Positions 16,734-26,839 of a DNA stretch of 51,419 nucleotides are shown in pieces. This stretch comes from Alphaproteobacteria bacterium (GTDB lineage Bacteria > Pseudomonadota > Alphaproteobacteria > Rhodobacterales > Rhodobacteraceae): assembly GCA_030148665.1 (NCBI GenBank), contig JASBSZ010000016.1:1-51419 (forward strand), given 5' to 3'. A model generated the notes under the pieces. It ran no database searches, was not told the origin of the DNA, and saw only the letters and a program-made list of their open reading frames with translations. Position 1 is the stretch's first letter, and each line of letters begins with the position of its first letter. The translations under genes were made by a program, and so were the position numbers.

Positions 16734-17587
16734 GCCGCCTTCTGGATGTCGAGGATCTGTGGGTGCGCTTTCCCACCCGCAGCGGCATGTTCGAGGCCGT
16801 GCGCGGGGTCAGCTTTTCACTGGGGCGCGAGCGTCTGGGCATCGTGGGCGAGTCGGGCTCGGGCAAGTCCCTGACCGGGCGGGCCATACTGCGCCTGATC
16901 CGCCCGCCGGGCCAGGTGCAGGCGAGGCGGATCGATCTGGATGGCCACGACCTGCTGTCGCTGACGGAACGCCAGATGCGCACGGTGCGCGGCCAGCGCA
17001 TATCGATGATCATGCAGGATCCGAAATTCTCGCTCAACCCGGTGATGCGGGTGGGCGAGCAGATCGCCGAGGCCTATCTTCTGCATGCGAACACCAGCCG
17101 CAGGCAGGCGCGGCAAAAGACGCTCGAGATGCTCGAGGCCGTGCGCATCCGCGACCCCGAAAGGGTGGCGCGTCTCTATCCGCACGAGGTCTCGGGCGGC
17201 ATGGGGCAGCGCATCATGATCGCCATGATGATGATCCCCGATCCCGAGATCCTGATCGCCGACGAGCCGACCTCGGCGCTGGACGTGTCGGTACAGATGC
17301 AGGTGCTGGACATCATGGACAAGCTGGTGCGCGAGCGCGGCATGGGGCTGATATTCATCAGCCACGACCTGAATCTGGTGTCGGCTTTCTGCGACCGGGT
17401 GCTGATCATGTATGGTGGCCGCATCGTCGAAACCTGTGCGGCCGACCGCCTGCACGAGGCGCGCCACCCCTACACGCGCGGTCTGCTGAATGCGCTGCCG
17501 CGTCTGGATGCACCGCGCCCGCGCCTGGAGGTGTTGAAACGAGATCCCGCCTGGCGGGACGAGCCAGGGGTGAGCGGACGCCAATGA
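16730..17587 (+). CDS. Peptide ABC transporter ATPase (DppD-like)
   Basis: A 285-residue ATPase with Walker A GESGSGKS near residue 39. Its signature motif reads [15 protein letters not shown] where most ATPases have LSGGQ, a common DppD/OppD variant. Walker B is [12 protein letters not shown] and the H-loop is FISHDLNLV. The C-terminal oligopeptide-transporter extension contains [15 protein letters not shown]. It overlaps both neighbours by four bases and should form a heterodimer with the DppF-like ATPase. Confidence 0.94.
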   Translation: MSRLLDVEDLWVRFPTRSGMFEAVRGVSFSLGRERLGIVGESGSGKSLTGRAILRLIRPPGQVQARRIDLDGHDLLSLTERQMRTVRGQRISMIMQDPKFSLNPVMRVGEQIAEAYLLHANTSRRQARQKTLEMLEAVRIRDPERVARLYPHEVSGGMGQRIMIAMMMIPDPEILIADEPTSALDVSVQMQVLDIMDKLVRERGMGLIFISHDLNLVSAFCDRVLIMYGGRIVETCAADRLHEARHPYTRGLLNALPRLDAPRPRLEVLKRDPAWRDEPGVSGRQ

Positions 17588-18405
17588 ACACGCGGGCTGA
17601 CACGGGCGCCAATACGGGCGCCGACACGCAGGCCACTAAGGGGGCCAACGGGATCGAGATCGAAAACCTGAATGTCTGGTTCGGAGAACACGAGGACCGT
17701 GTCGATGCCGTCAGGGACGCGTCCCTGTGCGTGCCCGAAGGCGGCAGTTTCGGCCTGGTCGGCGAATCCGGTTCGGGCAAGTCCACCATCCTGCGGGCCC
17801 TGACCGGGCTTGTGCCCACATGGTCGGGCCGCATGGCGGTTCTGGGGCGCGATCTGGGGCGCCGGCGCGACCGCGAATTCTATCGCAGCGTGCAGATGGT
17901 GTTTCAGGATCCCTATGCCTCGCTCCATCCCCGGCAATCGGTCGATCAGGTGCTGGGGGAAACCCTGTCGCTGCACGGGTTCCACGATATCGACCGGCGC
18001 ATCAACAAGCTGCTGGACGATGTCGGGCTGGGACCCGCCTTCAGGTTTCGGTATCCGCATCAGCTGTCGGGCGGGCAGCGCCAGCGGGTGGCGATCGCGC
18101 GCGCCCTTGCGCCCGAGCCGCGCATCCTGCTGCTGGACGAGCCGACCTCGGCGCTGGACGTGTCGGTGCAGGCCGAGATCCTGAACCTGCTGGTCGATCT
18201 GCGCGCCGAGCGCGGTCTGACCTATCTGATGGTCAGCCACAACCTGGCGGTGGTCGGGCACATGTGCAGCGATGTCGCCGTGATGCAGCTGGGCGAGATC
18301 GTCGAGACATTGCCGGTCGAGGACATGCGCGCCGGCCGTACGACGCACCCCTACACGCGCCACCTGTTGCAGGCCAGCCTGGGCGAGATGGCCGCCGGGG
18401 CCTGA
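17584..18405 (+). CDS. Peptide ABC transporter ATPase (DppF-like)
   Basis: A 273-residue ATPase. The first 22 residues are low-complexity Thr/Gly/Ala (TGANTGAD), encoded by a 12-bp tandem duplication at 17602-17625, and are not part of the fold. Walker A is GESGSGKST, the signature is [15 protein letters not shown], Walker B is [12 protein letters not shown], and the switch is MVSHNLAVV. A frame open further upstream belongs to the shadow of the DppD-like gene; the ATGA overlap supports the start used here. It completes a five-gene importer. Confidence 0.93.
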   Translation: MNTRADTGANTGADTQATKGANGIEIENLNVWFGEHEDRVDAVRDASLCVPEGGSFGLVGESGSGKSTILRALTGLVPTWSGRMAVLGRDLGRRRDREFYRSVQMVFQDPYASLHPRQSVDQVLGETLSLHGFHDIDRRINKLLDDVGLGPAFRFRYPHQLSGGQRQRVAIARALAPEPRILLLDEPTSALDVSVQAEILNLLVDLRAERGLTYLMVSHNLAVVGHMCSDVAVMQLGEIVETLPVEDMRAGRTTHPYTRHLLQASLGEMAAGA

Positions 18406-18536
18406 CGCGCGGCGCGCTGGCGGCACATGTCCGGGCAGGAATTTCGCCACGTCGCGGGCGCAATTCCCCTTTGCGCCGGGGACGTGGGCGCCGTAGAAAA
18501 TCGACAGTGACATGACATCAGCAAGGGGGATGCGAC

Positions 18537-19307
18537 ATGAAACTGGATTCGAACGTCAAGGCAATCATCACCGGCGGCGCCTCTGGTCTGGGCGAGGCGG
18601 TTGCCCGCGAACTGGCGGGCGCGGGTGTCGGGGTGTGCCTGTTCGACCTGAACGAGGAACGCGGCCAGGCACTGGCCGACGAGCTGAGCGGTCATTTCGT
18701 GCGCGTCGATGTCAGCGACCCGGCCTCGGTTGCCGACGGCTTCCGCGCGGCCCGTGCAGCGCAGGGGCAGGAACGCATCATGGTCAACTGTGCCGGCATC
18801 GGCGTCGCCGCCCGCACCGTTGACCGCGAGGGCAAGCCCCAGGACCCCGCCTTTTTCGAGCGCGTCATCCGCGTCAACCTGATCGGCACCTTCCTGTGTT
18901 CGTCCAACGCCGCCGCCGGCATGGTTGCCGCCGACCCCGTCACCGAAGACGGCGAGCGTGGGGTCATCATCAACACCGCATCGGTTGCCGCATTTGACGG
19001 GCAGATCGGGCAGACGGCCTATTCGGCGTCAAAGGGCGGCATCGTCGGCATGACGCTGCCCATGGCGCGCGACCTGTCCCGCGACGGTGTGCGGGTCATG
19101 GCGATCGCGCCGGGCATCTTTCGCACGCCCATGCTGGCGGGCCTGCCGCAGGATGTGCAGGACAGCCTTGGCGCGCAGGTGCCGTTTCCGTCGCGTCTGG
19201 GGGATCCGGCCGAATACGCCGCGCTGGCCCGCCATATCGTCGAGAATTCGATGCTGAACGGCGAGGTCATCCGGCTGGACGGCGCTATCCGCATGGCGCC
19301 GAAATAG
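18537..19307 (+). CDS. SDR-family oxidoreductase (type-II 3-hydroxyacyl-CoA dehydrogenase-like)
   Basis: A 256-residue classical short-chain dehydrogenase. The NAD-binding glycine motif is [11 protein letters not shown] (about 12-22), followed by the acidic LFDLNEE that suggests NAD preference. NCAGI is at about 86, the catalytic Ser is in [10 protein letters not shown], and the Tyr-Lys pair is in YSASKGG. The closest recalled type is 3-hydroxyacyl-CoA dehydrogenase type II (HSD17B10-like), which oxidises short branched or straight acyl-CoA intermediates. A separate transcript is likely, since 131 bp separate it from the importer. Confidence 0.88.
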   Translation: MKLDSNVKAIITGGASGLGEAVARELAGAGVGVCLFDLNEERGQALADELSGHFVRVDVSDPASVADGFRAARAAQGQERIMVNCAGIGVAARTVDREGKPQDPAFFERVIRVNLIGTFLCSSNAAAGMVAADPVTEDGERGVIINTASVAAFDGQIGQTAYSASKGGIVGMTLPMARDLSRDGVRVMAIAPGIFRTPMLAGLPQDVQDSLGAQVPFPSRLGDPAEYAALARHIVENSMLNGEVIRLDGAIRMAPK

Positions 19308-19321
19308 GCGGGGGGCGCGGC

Positions 19322-19702
19322 ATGGAATTCTTTCGCGAACTGCCTGTCGAAACCGATCAGGACAGCCTGCGCAAGGTGCTGTCCCTTTCCGCCCTGCCCG
19401 AACTGTGCGGCGAGATCGGTGAGGTCCACGACATAGACGGCGACAGCGCGCGGATCGAATGCCTCTGGGGCAGTTTTGCCGTGCAGCGCCTGCCGATCAG
19501 GGGTGGCGTGCGTTTCGCGTTGCCGACCTGTCCCAATGCGCTGGCATGGACCGTGACCGCCGGCCTGCCGCCCGAGCCCGATCACGTGGTGCTCCATGCT
19601 ACCATCAACAGGCGCACCCATGACCCCGACTTTATCGAGTCCATCGAGGATTTCCTCGATTCCTGGGTCGAGGGTCTTGCGGGCGCGCTGCAGGGGCCGT
19701 GA
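19322..19702 (+). CDS. Conserved-looking hypothetical protein, 126 aa
   Basis: I do not recognise the family. It starts 14 bases after the SDR stop, so the two are probably cotranscribed. The protein is soluble and acidic, with no signal peptide or membrane segment. The middle reads like a small beta-rich domain (SARIECLWGSFAVQRLPIRGG). It ends in a helical acidic tail (FIESIEDFLDSWVEGLAGAL). The codon pattern matches its neighbours, supporting a real gene. Confidence 0.7.
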   Translation: MEFFRELPVETDQDSLRKVLSLSALPELCGEIGEVHDIDGDSARIECLWGSFAVQRLPIRGGVRFALPTCPNALAWTVTAGLPPEPDHVVLHATINRRTHDPDFIESIEDFLDSWVEGLAGALQGP

Positions 19703-19717
19703 GTCGGCCCTTGCCGG

Positions 19718-20242
19718 TCAGTCGGGCATGTACAGGCGCACGCGGTCGCCCGGATCAAAGGGGTTGGCGGTGCGGATGCGATAGATCTGGCCATCAAGAC
19801 GAACCTGGGATTCGTAATACAGCACCTTCTTGTGGCTGCCGGCCTTAACCGTGCGACATCTGCGTTCGGTCCGGTATCCGACGATCCGCTCCTGGTTCTG
19901 GTTGGCCCCGGCAATGCCGCCGATCACCGCGCCCGCGGTGGCGCCGTTCTTGTTGCCGGTCACGACCTGGCCCAGCGCCCCGCCGATGATTGCGCCGGCA
20001 ACGATATTGCCGGCCTGCTGATCGGGGGCCGGGCGGCGATAGATCGGCACCTTGACCCGCTCGCACACGCGGCGGGCCTTGGCGCCGGCCTTGTAGACCG
20101 GATAGCTGTCGACCACGGTCGCGATGACCGCATGGGTGTTTGCGCTTTTGGTCAGCGCGGGAAACCGTTGCGCAAGGGCCGGCGCCGACATGGCCATCAG
20201 GCCGCCCAGCGCCAGAGTTGCGATGATGTTTGCGTGTTTCAT
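19718..20242 (-). CDS. Secreted glycine-zipper protein (17-kDa surface antigen-like)
   Basis: 174 residues. A signal peptide (MKHANIIATLALGGLMAMSA, cleavage probably after ALA near residue 24) is followed by a mixed region. A glycine zipper follows at about 83-113, AGAIIGGALGQVVTG and AGAVIGGIAGANQNQ, of the kind that inserts in or packs against the outer membrane. The C-terminal domain (CRTVKAGSHKKVLYYESQVR) is compact and basic. No lipobox cysteine is seen after the signal peptide, so it is not an obvious lipoprotein. The role is unknown; envelope integrity is a guess from the family type. It is convergent with the 126-residue gene. Confidence 0.8.
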   Translation of the reverse strand: MKHANIIATLALGGLMAMSAPALAQRFPALTKSANTHAVIATVVDSYPVYKAGAKARRVCERVKVPIYRRPAPDQQAGNIVAGAIIGGALGQVVTGNKNGATAGAVIGGIAGANQNQERIVGYRTERRCRTVKAGSHKKVLYYESQVRLDGQIYRIRTANPFDPGDRVRLYMPD

Positions 20243-20498
20243 GATCGTTCTCTTTCTTTTTGCTTCCCGGCGGGATCCCCGACTGCCTGATCCGAAAACC
20301 GCCCCGGGACGGCCGCGAGGCCCGCCCGAGGCCCGCTCACCCGCCTGATTGCCATGATTCTAGCACGTTCCGCAGGCAGTGTCAGCGATGGCCACGCCCG
20401 CGCTGCCGCTCTCTGCCGTTTTCCGCCGATGATTGCTCTACGCAGCCCTGTTTGCACCGGGCGCCCGGCGGAAGGGTGGGCAGCGGCCGTCATATCGC

Positions 20499-20527
20499 TT
20501 GCCCCCATCTGGAATGGCGCCTATGCT
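20499..20527 (+). promoter_or_regulatory. Sigma-70-like promoter of the thiamine transport operon
   Basis: TTGCCC (20499-20504) and TATGCT (20522-20527) are separated by 17 bases, placing the start of transcription near 20534, at the 5' edge of the riboswitch. The remaining stretch from 20243 back to the minus-strand gene shows no other clear feature. Confidence 0.6.
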
Positions 20528-20530
20528 GAC

Positions 20531-20620
20531 CCCACCTCGGGGAGCCCGTCACGGGCTGAGACTTGCATCACGCATGACCCGTTGAACCTGAACCGGACAA
20601 TACCGGCGGAGGGAAGGCAA
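20531..20620 (+). ncRNA. TPP riboswitch (THI element)
   Basis: The conserved blocks are all present: CTCGGGGAGCC, the GGGCTGAGA thi-box core, ACCCGTTGAACCTGA, then ACCGGACAATACCGGCGGAGGGAAGG. It lies 52 bases upstream of thiB. When thiamine pyrophosphate is bound, the downstream ribosome-binding site (GGAGG at 20661) would be expected to be hidden, lowering thiBPQ expression. The mode (translation versus termination) is inferred; there is no obvious T-rich terminator in the expression platform. Confidence 0.96.
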
Positions 20621-20671
20621 GACATTTCGTCCTCTACCCAACCTGCGCCTGTAGCTTATTGGAGGATGGAA

Positions 20672-21676
20672 ATGATCCGAATCTCACTGATGGCTGCGGG
20701 ACTGGCGCTTGCCCTTGCGGGGGCGCCGATGGCCGCGGAAAAACCCGTACTCAACGTCTATACCTATGACAGTTTCGCCTCCGACTGGGGGCCGGGGCCC
20801 AAGGTCGAAAAGGCGTTCGAGGCGATCTGCGATTGCGACCTGAAATTCACCACCGCCGGCGATGGCGCGGCGCTGCTGGCGCGCGTGCAGCTGGAGGGCA
20901 AGCGTTCCAGGGCCGATGTCGTGCTGGGGCTGGATACCAGCCTGACCGCGCGTGCCGCCGAAAGCGGGCTGTTTGCACCGCACGGGATCACGCCGGAAAA
21001 CCTGGCCGTGCCGGGGGGGTGGAACGATCCGCTGTTCCTGCCGTTCGACTGGGGCTATTTCGCCTTTGTCTATGACAAGAACAAGCTCAAGACGGTGCCC
21101 CGCAGCTTCAAGGAACTGGCCGCGGCACCCGACAGCCTGAAGATCGTGATCGAGGATCCCCGCAGCTCGACCCCCGGTCTGGGGCTGCTGCTGTGGGTCA
21201 AGGCGGCCTATGGCGACAAGGCGCCCGAGATCTGGAAGGGCCTCGCGCCCCATATCCTGACCGTGACCAAGGGCTGGTCCGAGGCCTATGGCATGTTCCT
21301 CAAGGGCGAGGCCGACATGGTGCTGTCCTATACCACATCGCCTGCCTATCACCTGATTGCCGAAAACGACGACAGCAAGGCCGCCGCGATCTTTGACGAG
21401 GGCCACTACATGCAGATCGAGGTCGCCGGCAAGATGGCCACGGCGCCGCATCCCGATCTGGCCGACAAATTCCTGAAATTCATGATGTCGGAAAAGTTCC
21501 AGTCGCTGATCCCCACGACCAACTGGATGTATCCGGCCGTGCAGCTGAAAGATGGCCTGCCCAGGCGCTTTGCTGCGCCGATCCCTGCCGACAAGGCGTT
21601 GATCCTGTCGCCTGAACGGGCGCAGGCCGTGCGTGATGCGGCACTGGCCGAATGGCAGAGCGCGCTGAGCCAGTAA
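20672..21676 (+). CDS. thiB: Thiamine ABC transporter periplasmic binding protein ThiB
   Basis: 334 residues with a signal peptide (MIRISLMAAGLALALAGAPMA) followed by the typical ThiB start VLNVYTYDSFASDWGPGP. LDTSLTARA and FDWGYFAFVYDKN are family signatures. An ATG six bases upstream is also in frame, but GGAGG touches it; the start chosen has a 6-base spacing from the same site. It binds thiamine and its phosphates in the periplasm. It is under the TPP riboswitch and overlaps thiP by 25 bases. Confidence 0.95.
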   Translation: MIRISLMAAGLALALAGAPMAAEKPVLNVYTYDSFASDWGPGPKVEKAFEAICDCDLKFTTAGDGAALLARVQLEGKRSRADVVLGLDTSLTARAAESGLFAPHGITPENLAVPGGWNDPLFLPFDWGYFAFVYDKNKLKTVPRSFKELAAAPDSLKIVIEDPRSSTPGLGLLLWVKAAYGDKAPEIWKGLAPHILTVTKGWSEAYGMFLKGEADMVLSYTTSPAYHLIAENDDSKAAAIFDEGHYMQIEVAGKMATAPHPDLADKFLKFMMSEKFQSLIPTTNWMYPAVQLKDGLPRRFAAPIPADKALILSPERAQAVRDAALAEWQSALSQ

Positions 21677-23220
21677 TCACACCGGCCCTTGTGGCCGGTC
21701 TGGGCGTGGCCGGATTTCTGGCCGCGCTTTCCCTCGGGACGGTCGCCGTTGTGGCGGCCGCCGCCGATACCCCCGGCCATCTGGGGGCGGGCGACTGGGC
21801 CGCGCTGAAATTCACCCTGTCGCAGGCGCTGGTTTCGGCAGCGCTGAGCACCATCCTGGCAATTCCGGTTGCTCGCGCCCTGGCCCGGCGGCGGTTTTTT
21901 GGCCGTGACCTGCTGATCACCCTGCTGGGTGCGCCTTTCATCCTGCCGGTGATCGTGGCCGTTCTGGGGCTGCTGGCTGTTTACGGCCGCGGCGGGCTGA
22001 TCAGCGAGCTGCTGGTTGCCCTGGGCTATGCCCCGCTGTCGATCTATGGTTTTCGCGGCGTCGTTCTGGCGCATGTGTTTTTCAACCTGCCGCTGGCAAC
22101 GCGGCTGTTGTTGCAGGGCTGGCAGCGGGTGCCGGGCGAGCATTTCCTGCTGGCCGCGCAGCTGGGCATGAGCACCCGTGACATCAATCGCGTGATCGAG
22201 CGCCCGATCCTGCGGTCGGTGCTGCCGGGGGCCTTTGCCACCATCTTTCTGCTCTGCGTCACCAGTTTTGCGGTTGCCCTGACGCTGGGCGGCGGACCGC
22301 GGGCAACCACGATCGAGCTGGCGATCTATCAGGCATTCCGTTTCGATTTCGACATGGGGCGTGCGGCATTGCTGGCCCTGATGCAGTTCGCAATCGGCGC
22401 CGGGGCCGCAGTTTTCGCCTGGCGCCTGGCACGCGATGGCGCGCCGGGCGCCGGGTTGGGACGGGTGGCGCGGCGCTGGGATTGCGCGGGTTTCGCGGCG
22501 CGCATCATTGACGGGGCGGTGCTGGCGGCGGTGTCGCTGTTTCTGCTGGCGCCGCTGGCGATGGTTCTGCTGCGCGGGGTTTTCGGGCTCGGCCTGCTGG
22601 ATGCGGGGGCTGTGACGGCGCTTGTGCGCTCGGTCATTGTCGCGCTGATGTCGACGGCGCTGACCCTGGGCATGGCGCTGGTGCTTGGCACCGCGGTGGC
22701 GCGGCACGGGGCAGGGCACATGGCGGGGTGGATCGAAAGCGCCGGACATCTGAGCCTCGCCGCGTCACCGATGGTCATCGGGACCGGGCTGTTCATCCTG
22801 CTGTATCCGCTGGTCGATCCGGCATCGGTGGCGCTGGCGGTGACGGCGCTTGTCAATGCGGTGATGAGCCTGCCCTTTGCCCTGCGTGCGCTGGTGCCCG
22901 TGATGCGTCATGTGCAATCGGTCGAGGGCATGCTGGCCGACAGCCTGGACATGGGCGGTTGGGCGCGCTTCCGCCTGGTCACCTGGCCGGCCATCCGCCC
23001 GGCGGCGGGATTTGCCGCCGGGCTGGCCGCGGCGCTGTCCATGGGCGATCTGGGGGTCGTCGCCCTGTTTGCCGACCCCGATGCGGCGACGCTGCCGCTT
23101 TACCTTTACCGTCTGATGGGATCTTACAGGATGGAGGCCGCACAGGGCGCGGCGCTGCTGCTGGTGGCGGTCTCGATCATGTTGTTCCGCCTGTTCGACT
23201 GGCTGGGAAAGGGGGCGTGA
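21652..23220 (+). CDS. thiP: Thiamine ABC transporter permease ThiP
   Basis: A 522-residue fused permease with two repeats of six helices. EAA-type loops are [16 protein letters not shown] in the first half and [18 protein letters not shown] in the second. The start [15 protein letters not shown] is typical of alphaproteobacterial ThiP. It lies inside the 3' end of thiB, and its stop overlaps the thiQ start (TGATG), so the three are translated together. It forms the inner-membrane channel for thiamine. Confidence 0.95.
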   Translation: MAERAEPVITPALVAGLGVAGFLAALSLGTVAVVAAAADTPGHLGAGDWAALKFTLSQALVSAALSTILAIPVARALARRRFFGRDLLITLLGAPFILPVIVAVLGLLAVYGRGGLISELLVALGYAPLSIYGFRGVVLAHVFFNLPLATRLLLQGWQRVPGEHFLLAAQLGMSTRDINRVIERPILRSVLPGAFATIFLLCVTSFAVALTLGGGPRATTIELAIYQAFRFDFDMGRAALLALMQFAIGAGAAVFAWRLARDGAPGAGLGRVARRWDCAGFAARIIDGAVLAAVSLFLLAPLAMVLLRGVFGLGLLDAGAVTALVRSVIVALMSTALTLGMALVLGTAVARHGAGHMAGWIESAGHLSLAASPMVIGTGLFILLYPLVDPASVALAVTALVNAVMSLPFALRALVPVMRHVQSVEGMLADSLDMGGWARFRLVTWPAIRPAAGFAAGLAAALSMGDLGVVALFADPDAATLPLYLYRLMGSYRMEAAQGAALLLVAVSIMLFRLFDWLGKGA

Positions 23221-23912
23221 TGCTGCAACTCGCTGGCGTCGAGATCCGGCAGGGCGATTTCCTGCTGGCCGCCGACTGGCGCATCGCGCGGGGCGTGCGC
23301 CTGGCGCTGATCGGGCCGTCGGGGGCGGGGAAATCGACGTTGCTGGCCTCCATTGCCGGGTTTCTGGAACCTGACGCCGGGCGCATCCTGATCGACGGGC
23401 ACGACATGCGCGGCACGCCCCCCGGCAAGCGACCCGTCAGCCTGCTGTTTCAGGAACACAACCTGTTTCCCTATCTGACCGTATGGCAGAACGTGGCCCT
23501 GGGCCTGCGCCCGGATCTGAAGTTGTCGGCAGACGAACGCCGTCTTGTCGCCCGCAGCCTGGACGAGGTGGGCCTTGCCGGCATGGACGGGCGGTTGCCG
23601 GCGGCGCTGTCGGGCGGGCAGCGTCAGCGCGTGGCGCTGGCCCGCGCCCTGTTGCGCGATCGTCCGCTGCTGTTGCTGGACGAGCCCTTTGCCGCGCTCG
23701 GCCCGGCGCTGAGGGGCGAGATGCTGGACCTTGTCAGGCGCATCACCGACAAGAGCGGTGCAACCCTGCTGATGGTGACCCATGATCCGCGCGATGCTGC
23801 GCGTATTGCCGACCTCACGTCGCTGGTCAGCGCCGGGCAGGCGCATGCGCCGGTGCCGACCGGGGAATTGCTGCGCAATCCGCCCGCGGCGCTGCGCGAC
23901 TATCTCGGGTAA
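23220..23912 (+). CDS. thiQ: Thiamine ABC transporter ATPase ThiQ
   Basis: A 230-residue ATPase with Walker [10 protein letters not shown] (about 38), Q-loop [18 protein letters not shown], signature [15 protein letters not shown] and Walker [14 protein letters not shown]. The Q-loop text is that of ThiQ. A longer open frame upstream is the shadow of thiP; the start at 23220 gives the family length. It drives thiamine import with ThiB and ThiP. Confidence 0.95.
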   Translation: MLQLAGVEIRQGDFLLAADWRIARGVRLALIGPSGAGKSTLLASIAGFLEPDAGRILIDGHDMRGTPPGKRPVSLLFQEHNLFPYLTVWQNVALGLRPDLKLSADERRLVARSLDEVGLAGMDGRLPAALSGGQRQRVALARALLRDRPLLLLDEPFAALGPALRGEMLDLVRRITDKSGATLLMVTHDPRDAARIADLTSLVSAGQAHAPVPTGELLRNPPAALRDYLG

Positions 23913-23922
23913 TCGCGCCACG

Positions 23923-23957
23923 AAAAAGGGGCGCGCCGGTCGGGCACGCCCCCTTTC
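23923..23957. terminator. Bidirectional terminator between thiQ and petC
   Basis: AAAAAGGGGCGCG and CACGCCCCCTTT form a GC-rich stem with T-rich tails on both strands, exactly between the convergent thiQ and petC genes. Confidence 0.75.
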
Positions 23958-23972
23958 AAACTGTCGGCCGTC

Positions 23973-24761
23973 TCAGGCCTTGCGCTTGGGTCCGGCCCAG
24001 AGCTTCTTGTTGGTCAGGTACAACAGCGAGGTCAGCAGCACCAGGAACGCGATGACCACAAAGCCCGTTTTCTTGCGCACGGTCATCTTGGGTTCGGCCG
24101 TCCACATCAGGAATGCGGCAACGTCCTTGGCCATGCTCTTGACATCATTCGGGCTGCCATCGGCATATTCGACCAGCCCATCCTCGAGCGGCGGCGGCAT
24201 TTTCATCCAGCCGGACGGGAAGGTCTTGTTTTCGTAGAAGGTCGAGCCGCCTTCCTCCTTGGTCTTGCCGGTGAAACCGGTCAGGATCGAGGCGATGTAT
24301 TCAGGCCCGCCCATGCCCTTGAGCAGCTGGTTGATGCCCAGGCCCATGGGGCCGTGGAAACCGGCCCGCGCCTTGGCCATCAGGCTGAGGTCGGGAGCGC
24401 CGGCGTCGGTATTGGGCGGAAACTGGTCCGACGGCTTGGCCGGGCGGGTGTCGTCCAGCTCCTTGTCATAGACCTCGATCTCCTTGGCATAGGCCTTGAC
24501 CTGATCGATGCTGAGCTCGGGGCCGCCGGGATCCGCAAGGTTGCGGAAATAGAGCTGGCTGACGCCGTGGCAGGCCGCACAGACCTCGGTAAAGACCTGC
24601 AGGCCGCGCTGGAGCTGGGCCTTGTCATAGGTGCCGAAGGGCCCTTCGAAGGAGAAGGAGTAGTCGGTCACCTCGCCTTCCTGCGCCATGGCGCCGGTTG
24701 CCCCCAGGGATGCCCCCAGGCCGAGTGCAACGAGTGCCGCGAGTATGCTGTTTCTGATCAT
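23973..24761 (-). CDS. petC: Cytochrome c1 of the bc1 complex
   Basis: 262 residues. A signal peptide (MIRNSILAALVALGLGASLG, cleavage near AMA-Q) is followed by the c-type heme site VCAACHGVSQL, with axial Met likely in GWMKMPPPLEDG. A C-terminal membrane anchor (FVVIAFLVLLTSLLYL) precedes the basic tail KLWAGPKRKA. It passes electrons from the Rieske centre to soluble or membrane cytochrome c. The long acidic N-terminal extension of Paracoccus denitrificans c1 is absent, so the protein resembles the Rhodobacter form. It is the last gene of petABC. Confidence 0.97.
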   Translation of the reverse strand: MIRNSILAALVALGLGASLGATGAMAQEGEVTDYSFSFEGPFGTYDKAQLQRGLQVFTEVCAACHGVSQLYFRNLADPGGPELSIDQVKAYAKEIEVYDKELDDTRPAKPSDQFPPNTDAGAPDLSLMAKARAGFHGPMGLGINQLLKGMGGPEYIASILTGFTGKTKEEGGSTFYENKTFPSGWMKMPPPLEDGLVEYADGSPNDVKSMAKDVAAFLMWTAEPKMTVRKKTGFVVIAFLVLLTSLLYLTNKKLWAGPKRKA

Positions 24762-24783
24762 CTCGTCTGTCCTCTCATTCAGA

Positions 24784-26115
24784 TCACTCGGCCGCCGACG
24801 CCTGCGCGTCCTTGGGCGGGTAGTGAGCGTCGAAATCTTCCTCGATGGTGGCGGGAACCGGCAGCGGCTTTTCGAAGAGGCCGAGAACGGGCAGGATCAC
24901 CAGGAAATAGGCGAACCAGTAGCTTGCCCCGATCAGCGAGATCGCCGGCACCATGCCCTCGGGTTTCTGCGAACCGGCCCACATCAGCACGACAAAGTCG
25001 AGCGCCAGCAGCCAGAACCACCACTTGAAGCTGGGGCGATACTTGCCCGAGCGCACCTTCGAGGTATCCAGCCAGGGCACCAGCACCAGGGCGACGATCG
25101 AACCGAACATCGCGATCACGCCAAAGAACTTGGCGTCCACGATGCCGCCGGTCAGGAAGCTTGCGATCTGAACCACCCACACATCCTGGGTAAAGGCGCG
25201 CAGGATCGCGTAGAACGGCAGGAAATACCATTCCGGCACGATGTCGGCCGGGGTCGCCAGGGGGTTTGCCTTGACATAGTTCACCGGCTCGCCAAGGAAG
25301 TTGGGCATGAAGTACACGATCGTGAAAAAGCCGATCAGCACCACGCTCAGGGCGAACAGGTCCTTGATGACGAAATAGGGCCAGAAGGGCAGGGTGTCAC
25401 GGGCTGCCTCTTCCTTCGAGCCGCGGCGCACCTCGACCCCGGCGGGGTTGTTGTTGCCGGTGGTGTGGAAGGCCCAGATATGCACCACCACCAGCGCCGC
25501 CAGGATAAAGGGCAGCAGGTAGTGCAGGCTGAAGAACCGGTTGAGCGTGGCGTTGTCCACAGCAGGCCCGCCCAGCAGCCAGGTCTGGAGCGCATCACCG
25601 ATGCCGGGGATGGCGCCGAACAGGCCGGTAATCACGGTTGCGCCCCAGAACGACATCTGCCCCCAGGGCAGCACATAGCCCATGAAGGCCGTGCCCATCA
25701 TCACCAGATAGATCAGCATGCCGATGATCCAGGTCACCTCGCGCGGGGCCTTGTACGAACCATAATAGAGGCCGCGGAAGATGTGCAGATAGACGGCAAA
25801 GAAGAACAGCGATGCACCGTTTGCATGGGCATAACGCAGAGCCCAGCCCGCGTTCACGTTGCGCATGATGCTTTCGACCGAGTCGAAGGCAAGATTGACG
25901 TTCGGCGTATAGTGCATTGCCAGCACGACGCCGGTGGCGATCTGCAGGACCAGCGCAAATGCCAGGACGACGCCCCAGATCCACATCCAGTTCAGGTTCT
26001 TGGGGGTGGGGATCATCAGCGTGTCATAGGCGAGCGCCACGATGGGCAGGCGCTCGTGCAGCCATTTCTCGAACCCGGTTCTGGGCTCGTAATGATCGTG
26101 TGGGATACCGGCCAT
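24784..26115 (-). CDS. petB: Cytochrome b of the bc1 complex
   Basis: 443 residues with eight membrane helices. Heme-ligand regions include [24 protein letters not shown] and the second pair around [21 protein letters not shown]. The Qo-site signature [13 protein letters not shown] is present. It carries hemes bL and bH and both quinone sites, so it is the core of quinol oxidation. It lies 12 bases after petA and 22 bases before petC. Its length fits alphaproteobacterial proteins, longer than mitochondrial ones. Confidence 0.98.
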   Translation of the reverse strand: MAGIPHDHYEPRTGFEKWLHERLPIVALAYDTLMIPTPKNLNWMWIWGVVLAFALVLQIATGVVLAMHYTPNVNLAFDSVESIMRNVNAGWALRYAHANGASLFFFAVYLHIFRGLYYGSYKAPREVTWIIGMLIYLVMMGTAFMGYVLPWGQMSFWGATVITGLFGAIPGIGDALQTWLLGGPAVDNATLNRFFSLHYLLPFILAALVVVHIWAFHTTGNNNPAGVEVRRGSKEEAARDTLPFWPYFVIKDLFALSVVLIGFFTIVYFMPNFLGEPVNYVKANPLATPADIVPEWYFLPFYAILRAFTQDVWVVQIASFLTGGIVDAKFFGVIAMFGSIVALVLVPWLDTSKVRSGKYRPSFKWWFWLLALDFVVLMWAGSQKPEGMVPAISLIGASYWFAYFLVILPVLGLFEKPLPVPATIEEDFDAHYPPKDAQASAAE

Positions 26116-26127
26116 TTGGTTTCTCCC

Positions 26128-26688
26128 TTAACCGAGTTTGATTGTTGTTGCGTCCACGAACTTGGCCTTGGGAATGTCCAGGTTGCGTGGCGCCGGGCCC
26201 TTGCGGATGCGGCCCGCGGTATCGTAATGCGAACCGTGGCAGGGGCAGAACCAGCCGTCGTAATCACCCGAGTTGTTGCCCAGCGGGACACAGCCCAGAT
26301 GGGTGCAGACCCCGATCATCACCAGCCATTCGCCCTTGTCGTCGAGGGCGCGGTTCTGGTCGGTTGCCTCGGCACCCGGCTTGTTCACGTTCTCGGCGCT
26401 GGTATCCACCAGATCGGCCAGCTTGACGGCGCGGGCCTCGTCGATTTCCTTCTGGGTGCGCCGGCGGATGAAGACCGGCTTGCCGCGCCATTTGACGGTC
26501 AGCTGGGTGCCCGTCTCCATGTCGGCCACATCGACCTCGATCGAGGACAATGCCCGCACCTCGGCGCTGGGATTCATCTGGTTGACCAACGGCCAGACCG
26601 CCGCGCCCGTGGCAACCACCCCGGTGGCCGCCGTGGCCACATAGAGGAAGTCCCGACGCGTGCCTGCGTTGTGTTCTGCTTGAGACAC
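26128..26688 (-). CDS. petA: Ubiquinol-cytochrome c reductase Rieske iron-sulphur subunit
   Basis: 186 residues from a GTG start with GGAGAG seven bases upstream; a longer ATG frame upstream adds unrelated sequence. A Tat-type N-terminus ([14 protein letters not shown]) doubles as the membrane anchor. The 2Fe-2S ligands are in CTHLGCVP and CPCHGSHYD, with the disulphide cysteines present in the same boxes. It is the first gene of petABC, divergent from trmL across about 150 bp that must hold the promoter. Confidence 0.96.
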   Translation of the reverse strand: MSQAEHNAGTRRDFLYVATAATGVVATGAAVWPLVNQMNPSAEVRALSSIEVDVADMETGTQLTVKWRGKPVFIRRRTQKEIDEARAVKLADLVDTSAENVNKPGAEATDQNRALDDKGEWLVMIGVCTHLGCVPLGNNSGDYDGWFCPCHGSHYDTAGRIRKGPAPRNLDIPKAKFVDATTIKLG

Positions 26689-26839
26689 GAGATTCTCTCC
26701 TTTGCCCTGCCCGGATTTCGGGTCGATAGTGAACTTCTGAGCCACGAAAAATTGCCCACAGGCTCCTGCGCGGTTACTACACATTGAAACGGCGAAGGTC
26801 CAGCGGACATTCGGGCGCAGGACTGGCAGGAGGGAAAAC

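Noticed and set aside
24688..26787. Long plus-strand open frame (699 codons) across petABC
   Set aside because: The minus strand encodes unmistakable bc1 subunits; the plus frame gives a His/Gln/Arg-rich product with no domain.
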